A DNA stretch of 64,000 bases from Dysidea avara (taxonomy: Eukaryota > Porifera > Demospongiae > Dictyoceratida > Dysideidae). Positions 22,997-34,558 of this stretch are shown here, one piece after another (the stretch's first letter is position 1; each line of letters starts with the position of its first letter). A program made the translations under genes and the position numbers. Below the pieces are notes generated by a model that did no database searches, was not told the DNA's origin, and was given only the letters and a program-made list of their open reading frames with translations. The DNA is taken from positions 6,845,098 through 6,909,097 of the forward strand of contig NC_089276.1 in assembly GCF_963678975.1 (NCBI RefSeq), read 5' to 3'.

Positions 22997-24091
22997 CTAT
23001 ACATGATAAATAACACACTTACAGCAGTTTATTTTCCATTGTATACTCTAAACTAGTCCACACATTCATGAACAACAAGCATGCATACAGAAAGAATCCC
23101 AAGTGTTCACACAAGCTTAAATTTTACAGAACACATTTAATGCAATGGATAAAATAACATGTGAATTCAGCTATGTATGTCCTGCCCGTTTTGAATGAGG
23201 AATAGCAAGGCTGCAATCAATCCACTCATTTCAATAATTACACACAGTTCTCGTGATACAGAAGAAAGCATAGCTCACTATCCTCAATCAACACCTATGC
23301 AATAATGGAGGACACAAGGAGGACAAAGGTAAGTCCATGGTACACACATTGTACCTAGGCTGGCAAAAAGGCATCAGTTAGCCAGTCAGTTTGAGGTCAC
23401 AATTTGTATGCATGCCTAACCAATACTGCACTGTCATGAAGGGATAGTGCTTGGGTGATAAGGTACCATATCACAGGAACTTTTGACAAAGAAAATATTG
23501 ACAAATTGATGAATCAGTTCATTTTAATTTATCAAATACCCATAAAAGTACATATTTAAATGCATGATTTCTTGACTTTTGTAAATTAATTCGTCAATGT
23601 CGATGAAATGTGGATTCTTCAATCTTTCTTTTTGTCAAAATTTCCTGTAGTACAGTAGTATGAAAACTTCACATGTAGTGAAAGAAAAGGGTCACATGAA
23701 AAGGTACACATAACAGAAAAATGTTTCACCAAGAAGTTCTGAATCAGAAAAAGATTACATGTATGAAAAAAAAAGCACACACAGAGGGTAAAAAAAGGTT
23801 ACCTAAGCCTGATAAGACAAATAGATGGCAAAAGACAGTGGTTAGAAACTTCTTTTAGTAAAGCCAAAGAATGAGTGCTTTGTTTGGCACAAAAAGCACT
23901 TTGATACTTGAAGTACTGTAGACAGCAATACAACTAATTAATCCAAAGCAAAGTAGACAGACAGTCAGTCACACAGCTTTATAGATAAGTCAAGGTCTGA
24001 TACCATCAGTGTGACACATTGCAAACAGGTGTTTACTTACATGAAGATATTATACAAGGAAACTTGTTGCACAATTTCAAACAACACTCAC

Positions 24092-24343
24092 CATACACAG
24101 CAACAGTGGTACTGTTAGATCCAGCATCATTAGTGACAGTACAAGTGTACTCCCCTCCATCAACTGTAGCTAGATCACTAATAGTAAGGGTGCTGGTGTT
24201 AGTAGTTGTGGTGGCTGAGAATGTATTAGTCCTGCTCTAACTGTATTCTAAATCTGGTCCACCATCTGATAAGCAGTTCAACATTAACTGAGTTCCATTA
24301 TCATATGTGTTATCACCCATGATGACCACATTGTATGGAACAA
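24092..24343 (-). pseudogene. Ig exon 11 (252-nt family) with in-frame stop
   Basis: Length, acceptor (...CTGTACAG) and donor (GTGAGT) are intact, but the codon for the core tryptophan W36 reads TAG (24237-24239) instead of TGG. If included, it would truncate the protein and trigger decay of the message. Because the exon is 252 nt and phase 1-1, skipping it restores a full-length protein. The mutation may also be an allele or a sequencing error. Confidence 0.85.
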
Positions 24344-25381
24344 CTGTACAGGGCAAATAACACACAACAGTAGTGACTTATAAACCAATCATACACATTG
24401 TATGCATTCATGCTAATCAGTTGCATACGTGTATGAGGAGGAAGGTAAGTCCATGATGCATGCATTGTAGTTAGGCTGGCAAAAAAAATATTATCGGTTA
24501 GTCAGTCAGTTAGCAGAAATTTCAGAAACTTTAATATAGGTCAAGGGGGTCTGAAGGTGACAGGTTTTACTGTATATATTTGTACAAAGTTTTTTTTTTA
24601 ATTATTAAAATGTGCTAAGCACAAGTGCTGAAGGTCTGTAGGACATCTGGTCCTATAACCTGTTTAAAGATGTTATATCAAGTATGTATGAAAAGGTACG
24701 AAAAGGAGAAAAAAAATACAGGCAGTACTGTACATTAGAAGTTTGGGCTTTTCTGGCCAAATAATATAATACCTTCATGACGCTTTGGCAGTATTGGTTT
24801 GAAGTCCAAAAGTGCTTTCAGTACGACCTGAAATGCTTCCAATAGACATTTAAAAAAAATTATTTTAATCTACTGACTGACTGCTTGACTGACGTAACTT
24901 GATAACTTGATAACGGCTCAAGCTACAAGGTTGATTATTTCACTGTTAGATGTCGCTTCAACTTGACAGGTGTCTTTCAACATACTGCAGTACAATACAA
25001 TGTATGACTCATTGACTTAGCTTTGTTCTCCTTTGTGTCCCATTCATTTTTATTGACACCACAAAGTGTAATTTACAGTAGTGCCACACGATGGTTTCCC
25101 TATGTTTGTAATGGAAATTGTTCGAGTTTCGGTTGTGACTGGATTGATTTCAGCGGTTCTTTCCATAGTTTTCTTCATTTGTAATGCTGTGTAATGGGCT
25201 TACAGCCAAAAACAAAGTATAATGGCCACTTTGCTATTTCAGTAATTGATAGTTGGGGCATGTACTCGATTAAGACAAAACAATAAATCTGATGCCATTC
25301 TTTCTTCTAATGTGGTATGTGTGGGTTCATTAGTCACAAAATGCTAACAAATAAGTAGAATAAAAATTAAGTTTGATAAGA

Positions 25382-25518
25382 GATCAAAGAAATAAAAAGT
25401 AATGAAACAAGAGAGGTTGTCTAGATATACTAGTGGACATTTAATCTCTAATTCAGTCAAATGTCCACTAGTAATATCTTCAGCTTCCCTAGTCTCACTA
25501 CTTTTTATTTCTTCGATC
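25382..25518. repeat. Intronic inverted repeat
   Basis: About 137 bp that fold back on themselves: GATCAAAGAAATAAAAAGTA at the left is mirrored by TACTTTTTATTTCTTCGATC at the right, with a perfect inner pair ACTAGTGGACATTT/AAATGTCCACTAGT. It lies ~70 bp from the donor of exon 10 on its intron side. Confidence 0.75.
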
Positions 25519-25589
25519 GCTAATCAAACCCAATTGTTCCTTGTACTTGTACAATATACGTTATTTAATTTAGAAGTGCAAAACCTCAC

Positions 25590-25841
25590 CATAGACAGTA
25601 ATAGTACGGTTACTAGTTCCAGCATTATTATTAACAGTACAGGTGTAATCCCCTCCATCAACTGTAGCTAGATCACTAATAGTAAGGGTGCTGGTGTTAG
25701 TAGTTGTGGTAGCTGAGAATGTATTAGTCCTGCTCCAACTGTATACTAAGTCTGGTCCACCCTCTGATGAACAGCTCAACATTAACTGAGTTCCATTATC
25801 ATATGTGTTATCACCCATGATGGCCACACTGTATGGAGCAA
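25590..25841 (-). CDS. Ig exon 10 (252-nt family)
   Basis: 252 nt, C24, W36, C68. Variants: VAPYSVAIMG, NGTQLMLSC, NNNAGTSNRT. The TQLML version is shared with exons 9 and 11, linking these three as closest relatives. Donor GTGAGG. Confidence 0.92.
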
Positions 25842-26500
25842 CTGTACAGAGAAAAGAATACACAACAGTAAGTTTGGTCCTACAAATGTATACATATACA
25901 CTGTACATGACATAGTCCTTGGGTACATGTCTATTTCTATATACATAGTTAAGGGAAGAAGTTGGTGATGTAAAAAAAGGTAGGCACACATTGAGAGGGA
26001 AAGTACGTACCGTACAACAGGAAATTTGACAAAAGAAAAAGTTGATAAATTTGACGAATCAGCTAAGAGTTTAATTTGTGAAACATCCATAAGCATCCCT
26101 AAAAGTACATATCTATATTCTTGTCCACATTCAATTCATCAATGCTGATAAAGTGTGTATTCATCAATTTTTCCTTTCATCAAAATTTCATGTTGGTATA
26201 ATCTCAACATGAAGTGAAAGAAAAGGGTCACATGAAAAGGTACATGTATCAGAAAATGTTCACAATTAGAGGAAAAGGTCACATGAAAACACACATAAAG
26301 TGTAAAAATGGTTACCCGAGTCAGATAAGATAATAGATGGCAAATGACAGTGGTTAGAAACAGTCAGACAGACAGACAGACAGACATAATGATATATAGT
26401 TAAAGCCTGAAACCATCAGTGAAACATCTGTAAACAGGTGTTTACTTACATGAGGATATTATACAAGGAGACTTGTTGTATAATTTCAAACAACACTCAC

Positions 26501-26752
26501 CATACACAGTAACAGTGGTACTGTTAGATCCAGCATCATTAGTGACAGTACAAGTGTAATCCCCTCCATCAACTGTAGCTAGATCACTAATAGTAAGGGT
26601 GCTGGTGTTAGTAACTGTGTCATTTGAGAATGTATTAGTCCTGCTCCAACTGTATAATAAGTCTGGTCCACCCTCTGATAAGCAGTTCAACATTAACTGA
26701 GTCCCATTATCATATGTGTTATCACCCATGATGACCACATTGTATGGAGCAA
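26501..26752 (-). CDS. Ig exon 9 (252-nt family)
   Basis: 252 nt, C24, W36, C68. Variants: NGTQLMLNC, CLSEGGPDLLY, SNDTVTNTS and AGSNSTTV. The intron sequence around it matches that around exon 11 (see the duplication block), so exons 9 and 11 arose by a copy of exon plus intron. Confidence 0.92.
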
Positions 26753-27234
26753 CTGTACAGGATAAATACACACAGTAGTAATAAGGTAGTTAAGTAACCA
26801 ACAGGGACTGATAACCACTCTACGTAATCGTGTAGGAGAACACAACAACTTTGTTCTTTGTACTTTATAAGGATAGATTCGACACTACTTAATTGTCCAC
26901 AAACATAGGATAGAATACGTCATTGATTTTATATAAAGGTATAGCAAGCTGTAAGCATGTACCTAGCTTGAAAATGTCACGACGCATTGCATCATCTTAA
27001 AATGTGAATAGCAGGTAAGATTAAAGATTACTGGTAAATCACTGTGTAACTGAAGCTAGGTGTGTATATCAAAAACCTTAAGTCATCTTAATGTGAACAT
27101 TTAAAAATAAGGACATTTGTATTATCTCTACACTTACAATAAGGAGTGGTTGACTTAATGTGACTAGTACATAAGAAGCTTTTGATTGGTTCCAAGATAG
27201 TACGCCAGAGTCTGAAGATAGGAGTTGCTATAAT

Positions 27235-27783
27235 CAGACATGGGGCCAAGTACATGAGTGCTTATACTTAAGTACACTTAAGTACAAATTTGAAAGTACT
27301 TGTATTTTACTTAAATACTTTCTTAATTTCCCCAATGTACTTGTACGTATACCATAGATAATATATACCTCCGTCCGGAGGTATATATTATCTATGCTTA
27401 TACTCAAGTACTTCACTATGTACTTGAGTACTTTAAGTACTTGTAAGTACTGCAAACATTGTACGTAGTTTGTACACAGTGGGTGTACAATGAGAATAAC
27501 AAAATTGTATGAAGGTGCAATTTACAACTACTTGCGATTCTTCTACTGCTTCCCCAACCATACTATGTATCATGTTGCCACGAGCAAACAAAAACAATGC
27601 TGCTGTTCAAGGCAGTGCATTTTAAGAGTTTCAGAGAGAGAATGGTTGACAAAAACCTGAAAGTATCAACCCTCTAGGCACACTTACATACTACAATACA
27701 CTGAATACAGTGTATATTTTACTACAGCAAAATGTACTTGTACTTTACGTAAGTACTTTTAAATGTACTTGGCCCCATGTCTG
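27235..27783. mobile_element. hAT-like MITE with perfect 8-bp TSD
   Basis: Terminal inverted repeats CAGACATGGGGCCAAGTAC...GTACTTGGCCCCATGTCTG, flanked by GCTATAAT on both sides (27227-27234, 27784-27791). The interior is rich in AAGTAC words. A duplicated copy of the host DNA at 34098-34310 lacks the element and shows a single GCTAAAAT. No transposase. Confidence 0.93.
27353..27396. repeat. Perfect 44-bp hairpin inside the MITE
   Basis: CATAGATAATATATACCTCCG, two loop bases, then its exact complement: 21-bp arms without mismatch. Probably a separate, later insertion into the 27235-27783 element. Confidence 0.85.
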
Positions 27784-28147
27784 GCTATAATCTCTGACCC
27801 TTAAACAGTTACTACACAAAATCTTAAATACCAACATTACATGTAAGTGAACATTCATCTCAAGCATTAGAGCACAAATGTCTTTCAGTTTAGACTATAT
27901 TTGGGTAACGAATCTCATATACTCCAGCAGTGGCACTTAATTGTGTCATGTAACCATGCATGGTTGCTATGGTGATATTAGAAAGAGCGAATTGCTTTTG
28001 TTTATGCTGCTGGAGAAAGAAATCTATGAAATTTATAAACTACTCAGGCTCAGGTCCTTAGTAGTGCTCATGTGCTACAGCCTCAAGCCTTCAGGTTGAT
28101 ACACACCATAGGCATCACACTGTGCCGTATAACTATTATTAACTCAC

Positions 28148-28399
28148 CATACACAGTAACAGTAGTACTAGTAGTTCCAGCATCATTAGTGACATTACAA
28201 GTGTAATCCCCTCCATCAACTGTAGCTAGATCACTAACAGTAAGGGTGTTGGTGTTAGTAATTGTGCCATTTGAAAAATCATTAACCCTACTCCAACTGT
28301 ATACTAACGATGGTCCACCCTCTGATGAACAGACTAACTCTAACTGATCTCCATTATCATATGTGTTATCACCCATGATGACCACATTGTATGGAGCAA
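28148..28399 (-). CDS. Ig exon 8 (252-nt family)
   Basis: 252 nt, C24, W36, C68. Variants: LELVC, GGPSLVY, RVNDFSNGTITNTN, YTCNVTNDAGTTSTT. Shares the RVNDF version with exon 12. Acceptor ...TATATACAG, donor GTGAGT. Confidence 0.92.
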
Positions 28400-28865
28400 C
28401 TGTATATAAAGAACATACAGGTTTAACAGTACAGTTAGTAATACCTTAATTGTGTAGCTTTAGATTCATGCACATACAAATATTATGTATGTGACTGGTT
28501 TTGCCACAATTGGACATGTTAGCTCAAACAATGATTCTGAGTTTACACCAAACTTGAATAGGTTCAGTAATAGTCTCTAAACTTTCCTTACTCCACACTA
28601 TCTATATTTTTTTTTTTTGCTTTCCAACAAAGCTTAGTATTATTGACCTAAGTATGGCACAAAACTCTTGTGGTATTGGAAAGCTAGTGCATGTAGTGTT
28701 AACAAGCACCAGCAGCTTCATCAGGGAGGCTGGGTTTTGGCCTCATACCTTCTATCGTATTACTCAGCCAATACATGTACCGTACACTAAAACAATTTCA
28801 TCCATTGACAGTATACGAATGATAATCACAAACAATTTCAATTACTGTACAAAGTACTCACTCAC

Positions 28866-29117
28866 CATACACAATAACAGAGGTACTTGTAGATCCAGCA
28901 TTATTGGTGACAGTACAAGTGTAACTTCCACCATCGACTGTAGCTAAATCACTGATATTAAGAAGGGTGGAATTAGTAGTTGTGGTGGCTGAGAATGTAT
29001 AAGTCCTGCTCCAACTGTAAACCAAGTCTGGTCCACCCTCTGATGAACACGTCAATTCTAACTGAGTTCCATTACTACGTAAGGTGTTGCCCATGATGGT
29101 CGCTTGATATGGAGCAA
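28866..29117 (-). CDS. Ig exon 7 (252-nt family, most diverged)
   Basis: 252 nt, C24, W36, C68 (DGGSYTC). First of the family in gene order and the most different: VAPYQATIMGNTLRSNGTQL and TYTFSATTTTNSTLLNI. Donor GTGAGT. Probably the oldest member or the one least affected by gene conversion. Confidence 0.92.
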
Positions 29118-29639
29118 CTGTAAATTAATATAGGCATGAATGAAGTACATGTACAATACCACACTGCAGGAAAAACAAATTTCATTAGCAAAAAAAATAT
29201 ATTTCAGCATCATTCTTAAAATAATTGACAAATGCAGCACATACAGGAAAACACTCTTTATGTAGTGTAGAAGATTAGAGCAAGAATCAAGTCAAAATGT
29301 GTATTATGCTAAGGATAAACCCATAAGCACTGACATGCTAATAGCTGTGATGTCTCAACTTCCTAAGATATATAGCATGTGCACAAATTCATATTCCTGA
29401 GATGATCATTCCAGCAATATGAATCATTGCAAGGTTCTAGTGATGTCAACTTGGAAATGAGAGTTTATATTGTAAGTTAGTAAATAAGGGAAGCATAAAA
29501 GCACCACCAATTGTGCTTATGATTTAGAATCTACACATAAATCTGCACAAAGAGCATATATACTGTCCATATATAGATCAAACTACAGTGTACGTATTTC
29601 AAACAGTTTCTGTGCTTGTACATGTATGTGTAGTACGTG

Positions 29640-30180
29640 TATGAGCTTGTAGGCCCATATGGTAACATGCCACTCTAGCTCTGGTGGTGTGGCTAATGGT
29701 CTTTACCAAGTGGTGGAGACCACACAGGGTAGAATTGGCGTTGCAAGTCAACATCACCATGCTCCATACATGGACTAATAAGAGAACAGGTCCCAGCTAT
29801 TGTCAGTGACACATCCACTCTCATTGAGAGAGAGAGTCATCAAATCGCTTGTAATTAGGTTACCCAACATCCAATGGCTAGGTGGGTGGGTGTCTCCCAT
29901 GGGGTTGAGAATCCAGGACCGGCAGTCTACAAGAATTAAAGAAGTCTGTATGTACGTGCATGTGTTGTGTGTACCACTTCTTGGTGGTGTGGCATCCCTG
30001 TCCTTAACTGTGTGGCGGAGACCAGGCAAAGTCATACAGGTTACATTGTATATGGCAAAAACAGGGCGTACATTATATGCATACAGGTCATGATTTAGTG
30101 CAGGAAGAATAGCCTTCATTTTAGAGGACCAGTTTCATCCAATATTGTCCTTTACCTGTCCACCCTTCTGAGGACACACC
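29640..30180. other. Intronic stretch with a diverged duplicate
   Basis: Two related segments (GGTGGTGTGGC ... GTGTGGAGACCA-like) near 29680-29735 and 29980-30025 suggest an old local duplication. Frames here lack Ig residues and are not taken as exons. Confidence 0.4.
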
Positions 30181-30264
30181 CACATAGCTAAGACCAGCAG
30201 AAGTGTGTGTATGTAAGGAAAGATGTATACTTGTAATAAACATGTGGACAATACACAGTCTTAC

Positions 30265-30549
30265 CAAACAGAGTGTACATATCAGAAGTATCGGTCATTC
30301 CATCAATAGTAGCTACACAGTAATAAGTACCAGTATCACTGGTTGATGAGAATGAGATGGTATAAGTTACACTGTTACTACCAGTGGCTACTGTTGACAA
30401 TGAACCATTGTTAAACTGCCACATCGTTATGATCCGAGGACCACCACTAGCAGTACAAGTCATTGACTGATTGTTAGTGAAATTCAGTAATAGTGAAGAG
30501 CCAGTTAATGGTGGAGTAAACATGATATCAGTGATGTTTGGTTGTAGAA
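30265..30549 (-). CDS. Ig exon 6
   Basis: 285 nt, C32, W44, C78 (TGTYYC). Nearly the same protein as the last visible exon (12407-12691). Acceptor ...TTGCTGCAG, donor GTAAGA. Together these two exons bracket the 252-nt family. Confidence 0.9.
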
Positions 30550-30887
30550 CTGCAGCAAGGAAAACATATACCACAATGGAACCTGATACTCCATTATGTG
30601 GTCAAAATGACTACAAGAATGTGACCTGAATGATATGAGGTCACTCAGTGATGTAGACTATTAGGAATTATACCTAATGTAGAATATTGATGTGGTTACT
30701 AAAAATAGCTATTATGGAGGGAACTAAACCACCAGAAAGGTTCAAATAAGGTCATTCATTTGTTAAGTAGATACATCCATTTCATACACACGGATATGAT
30801 AGTGCAGTGTATTGTGAAATCAATGTGAAAAAGTGCAAAGTAACAGGCCTTACTTGTACACACAGAACTAACAGAAATTCATCCTAC

Positions 30888-31154
30888 CTGTTAGTGTGAC
30901 ATTATCACTCTCCACTGTGACTGAGTCACCAGCAGCTCTACACATCACTACAGAGTTGGAATCAGTGTAGTTAATATTAGTCAGAGTGTAGCTGTTGCTG
31001 ATGGTTTGTCCAGAGGCTGTTCCCATCTCAGAGGAGACCATGGCACCATTAATGTACCATGTGAAGGTTAGGTCTGTGGTAGACTGGACACTACACATCC
31101 AATTGACATCTTCACCAGGAAATGCTGACATGTTCATTAATCCATCAACATTGT
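30888..31154 (-). CDS. Ig exon 5
   Basis: 267 nt, C21, W33, C72 (SNSVVMC, a variant F strand without the usual GxY). Acceptor ...AACTATTAG, donor GTAGGA. A damaged duplicate of this exon with its introns lies at 33654-33920. Confidence 0.87.
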
Positions 31155-31340
31155 CTAATAGTTTGACAAAAATACATAATATGTTTTCCTTGTAACAATG
31201 AATTTTATAAACCAGTACATTGTCAAGCATATAACTTATTAATCTTTAGCAATATTCAGTGTTATTTTAATGTGCAATTTTATTCACACTCATGTACATA
31301 GACCTACAGACTACTGGTTAAGAAACTGTACCCAACTCAC

Positions 31341-31628
31341 CAACAACACCATTGACAGTTGCTGTACTATTCAGTGACATTGTTACTACAGTACTTGTGA
31401 TCTGACATACATAATCTCCTGTATTGTTCAGCTGTACACTGGACAATGATAATGTGCTACTAGTAACAGTAGTGTTCATATCTGATGTTATTCCATCAGT
31501 CATAATCATGTCATTGTACAACCATGAAATAGTTGGTACAGGGAAGCCATCAGCAGAACAAGACAACATCACTTGGGTGCCAACTATTACTTCTGTGTCT
31601 TGTGGCATAACAACAAATTGTGGAGCAA
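31341..31628 (-). CDS. Ig exon 4
   Basis: 288 nt, C24, W36, C75 (NNTGDYVC). Starts VAPQFVVMPQ, echoing the VAPYNVV start of the 252-nt family. Acceptor ...GCCTATAG, donor GTGAGT. Confidence 0.9.
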
Positions 31629-31684
31629 CTATAGGCCAACAGATAACAAAACATCACATCTCAGACACAGTAAACTATACTCAC

Positions 31685-31948
31685 CATTAATGGTAACACT
31701 TGCTGTACTATTCCCAGCATCATTACTCACTCTACACTCATACAGTCCTCCATCAGTAGCCTCAACACTAGTGATGTTTACTACACTACCATTATCAAAC
31801 AACATGTTATCCTTGAACCAGCGATACATGTTAGCAGGACCTCCAACAGCAGTACAATCAAGTACTAAGGAATCTCCATTATTCACAGTTGTAGGGTTTG
31901 TAACAGCCACCGCACTGGAATCAGCAATCATCACATTATGAGGAGCAA
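31685..31948 (-). CDS. Ig exon 3
   Basis: 264 nt, C32, W44, C72 (DGGLYEC). VAPHNVMIAD at the start and SNDAGNSTASVTING at the end resemble the 252-nt family, which may descend from an exon of this kind. The intron to the next exon is only 56 nt. Donor GTGAGT. Confidence 0.9.
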
Positions 31949-32137
31949 CTACACAAAGACAGTTAATACACTGGCTGAAGGTTAACTTATCAGCTCATGT
32001 TTATGTGAGAGAAATCTCACCTACTACTAGATACAACTAGATACAAACAGTAATGTAAACAATTAATACACTGGATAAAGAGTGACCTTATTAGTATATG
32101 TGCCTAATTCAGTAGTGTTATGTAAAAGAAATCTTAC

Positions 32138-32401
32138 CTACTACCAAGACAGTTGATTCCATCTGCTCTGAATCAATAGTGGCAAGGCATGTGTAGTTTC
32201 CTAAATCGTTATTGCTAGCTGACGTGATAATACGAGTGACCATGCTATCCCCCATCATTCCATTTTCAATATCCATTCCATCTCTCTGCCATGCCAATTC
32301 CAACCTTGGCCCACCCATGGCTGAACAGGCTAAATTTACTGAGTCACCAAATTGTAGTAATACTGGAGATGTTGTTATGGATACTATCACTGGAGTTAAC
32401 A
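32138..32401 (-). CDS. Ig exon 2
   Basis: 264 nt, C26, W38, C72 (LGNYTC). Acceptor ...ACATTACAG, donor GTAAGA. The downstream 189-nt intron holds a partial duplicate of the donor region with a second GTGAG at 32020. Reading through to it meets a stop, so it is taken as a decoy. Confidence 0.88.
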
Positions 32402-33499
32402 CTGTAATGTAGATCATTATAATACAGTTGAGAATTTCATATTGCAGTAATAATTGGCTGTTCTGTAGACACTTTTGGGCTTGCTTATACCTTATACCCC
32501 ACCAATACTACCAACAGTACCAAGATGCCATGAAGGTATTGTTAGTCTGGTTCGGGGGTGATGATTGGCCAGAAAAGCCATGATCCCTGGGACATTACTA
32601 TGCTATCCTGTTGTCATAGTAACCTGTATTCTATCAGGAAATATTCTATTTATTAGTTTAAGGTTACAGTATAGTGACTGGCAATCATTCAAAATCATCT
32701 ATAACCAATCTAGCAGTGTGAAAACTTTAAAGTGAACGTGAAGCCCTTCAAATTTATTGTTTTGTGTAGCTACAGTAGTGTAGGTGGAACAAGCACCCAC
32801 ATCTAAAAATTTCGTTCTGACACATTTTTGGCACCAAATTTGCTTTAAGAATCCCAGAAAAGTTGGGATAACACCTCATGTAATTGGTTCACGTGCACAC
32901 ATTTTAGTGAGTAGAGATGACAACGAAGCCCATTAATGTCGTCAATGAAGGCACAATGCTTATGGAACATGAGGGAATATATCGGTGCTTCTACTATGAG
33001 CCTTATCAGTAGTATCCAAAGAGAACTGTACCATACCTTGCACTGTAAAGTTATTATTACTATTACTGTCACTAACTATCGCAAAGTGTTGCTGTGAGAC
33101 ACCAAGAGTTTCACATGTACTTGTACAGCCTCTTAGAACAACTTTGGTGCCGGAAATGTGCTAGACCGAGGCATGGGCATTTATACTGAAAGTGATAAGC
33201 TCCTGTGCCTAAAAATATATGGTCTGTGCCATGCAAAACTATGATTAGCCAGCCAGTACATCGCTCACGCTCTACTGTATATTAATTTTATTAGGTCCTG
33301 TGGAAGCATTTTCAGCATTTTTCAATCTTCCCATTAACAGAGATCCAATCCTTCAAAGAGCTTGTTTCATTTGAAGAAACTATAAAAAGTGCAATAAAAA
33401 GTCTTCACAAATAGTATCTTAAAAATCACTTCCACTGGACATAGATATTTTAGATTACTATTGAAACTATAAGGATTCAGTGATCTGTTAATTTTAGTG

Positions 33500-34095
33500 A
33501 TCTGGTTACTAAAAATAGCTATTATGGAGGGAACTAAACCACCAGAAAGGTTCAAATAAGGTACATTCATTTGTTAAGTAGATACATCCATTTCATACAC
33601 ATGGATATGATAGTGCAGTGTATTGTGAACACACTAATAGGTAGGATGAATTTCTGTTAGTGTGACATTATCACTCTCCACTGTGACTGAGTTACCAGCA
33701 GCTCTACACATCACTACAGAGTTGGAATCAGTGTAGTTAATATTAGTCAGAGTGTAGCTGTTACTGATGGTTTGGCCAGAGGCTGTTCCATTCTCAGAGG
33801 AGACCATGGCACCATTAATGTACCATGTGAAGTTTAGGCCTGTGGTAGACTGGACACTACACATCTAAGTGACATTGTCACCAGGAAATGCCGACATGTT
33901 CATTAATCCAACAATGTTGTCTAATTGTTTGACAAAAATACATAATATGTTTTCCTTGTAACAATGAATTATATAAACCAGTACATTGTCAAGCATATAA
34001 CTTATTAATCTTTAGCAATATTCAGTGTTATTTTACTGTGCAGTTTTATTCACACTCATGTACACAGACCTACATACTACTGGTTAAGAAACAGT
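33500..34095 (-). repeat. Duplicated block of the exon 5 region
   Basis: Matches roughly 30690-31321, including exon 5 and parts of both flanking introns, at about 95% by eye. It sits inside the first long intron of the Ig gene. Confidence 0.85.
33654..33920 (-). pseudogene. Dead duplicate of Ig exon 5
   Basis: Same length (267 nt) and acceptor as exon 5 but doubly disabled: W19 has become TAG (33865-33867), and a 25-bp inversion at the 3' end (33635-33659) has replaced the GTAGGA donor by AAATTC. It cannot be spliced as exon 5 is. Confidence 0.88.
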
Positions 34096-34370
34096 ACCTA
34101 ACATAAGAAGCTTTTGATTGGTTCCAAGATAGTACACTAGAGTCTGAAGATATTTCAAGAGTTGCTAAAATCTCTGACCCTTAAAACAGTTACTACACAA
34201 AAATCTAAAATACCTATGTTAAATGTACGTGAGCATTCATCTCAAGCATTAGAGCACAAATGTCTTGCTGTTATATCAGTTTAGATTATATTTGGGTAAG
34301 GAATCTCATATACCATCATTCATCTCTTGTTTCACTACTATTTATCATTTGGATCCCTACTTCATTACCA

Positions 34371-34558
34371 TATAACCTAAACATTTTGAGGGGAAAATTT
34401 TTCGAGGTTGAGCAGTGTTGCTAAATTTTTTTTTTTTTGCAGATTTGCAAAGACTCCCAAACTGTATTACACTATATGGAGGTCTAAATATTTCAAGGAT
34501 AAAATTTTTTTCTGGCAAAATCAGCAACATTTTTCCTCCTCAAAATATTTAGGCTATA
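34371..34558. mobile_element. MITE with ~21-bp TIRs
   Basis: TATAACCTAAACATTTTGAGG at the left end against TATAGCCTAAATATTTTGAGG read inward from the right end. About 188 bp, no frame. Any duplication is at most TA, which would fit Tc1/mariner-type elements. Intronic. Confidence 0.7.
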
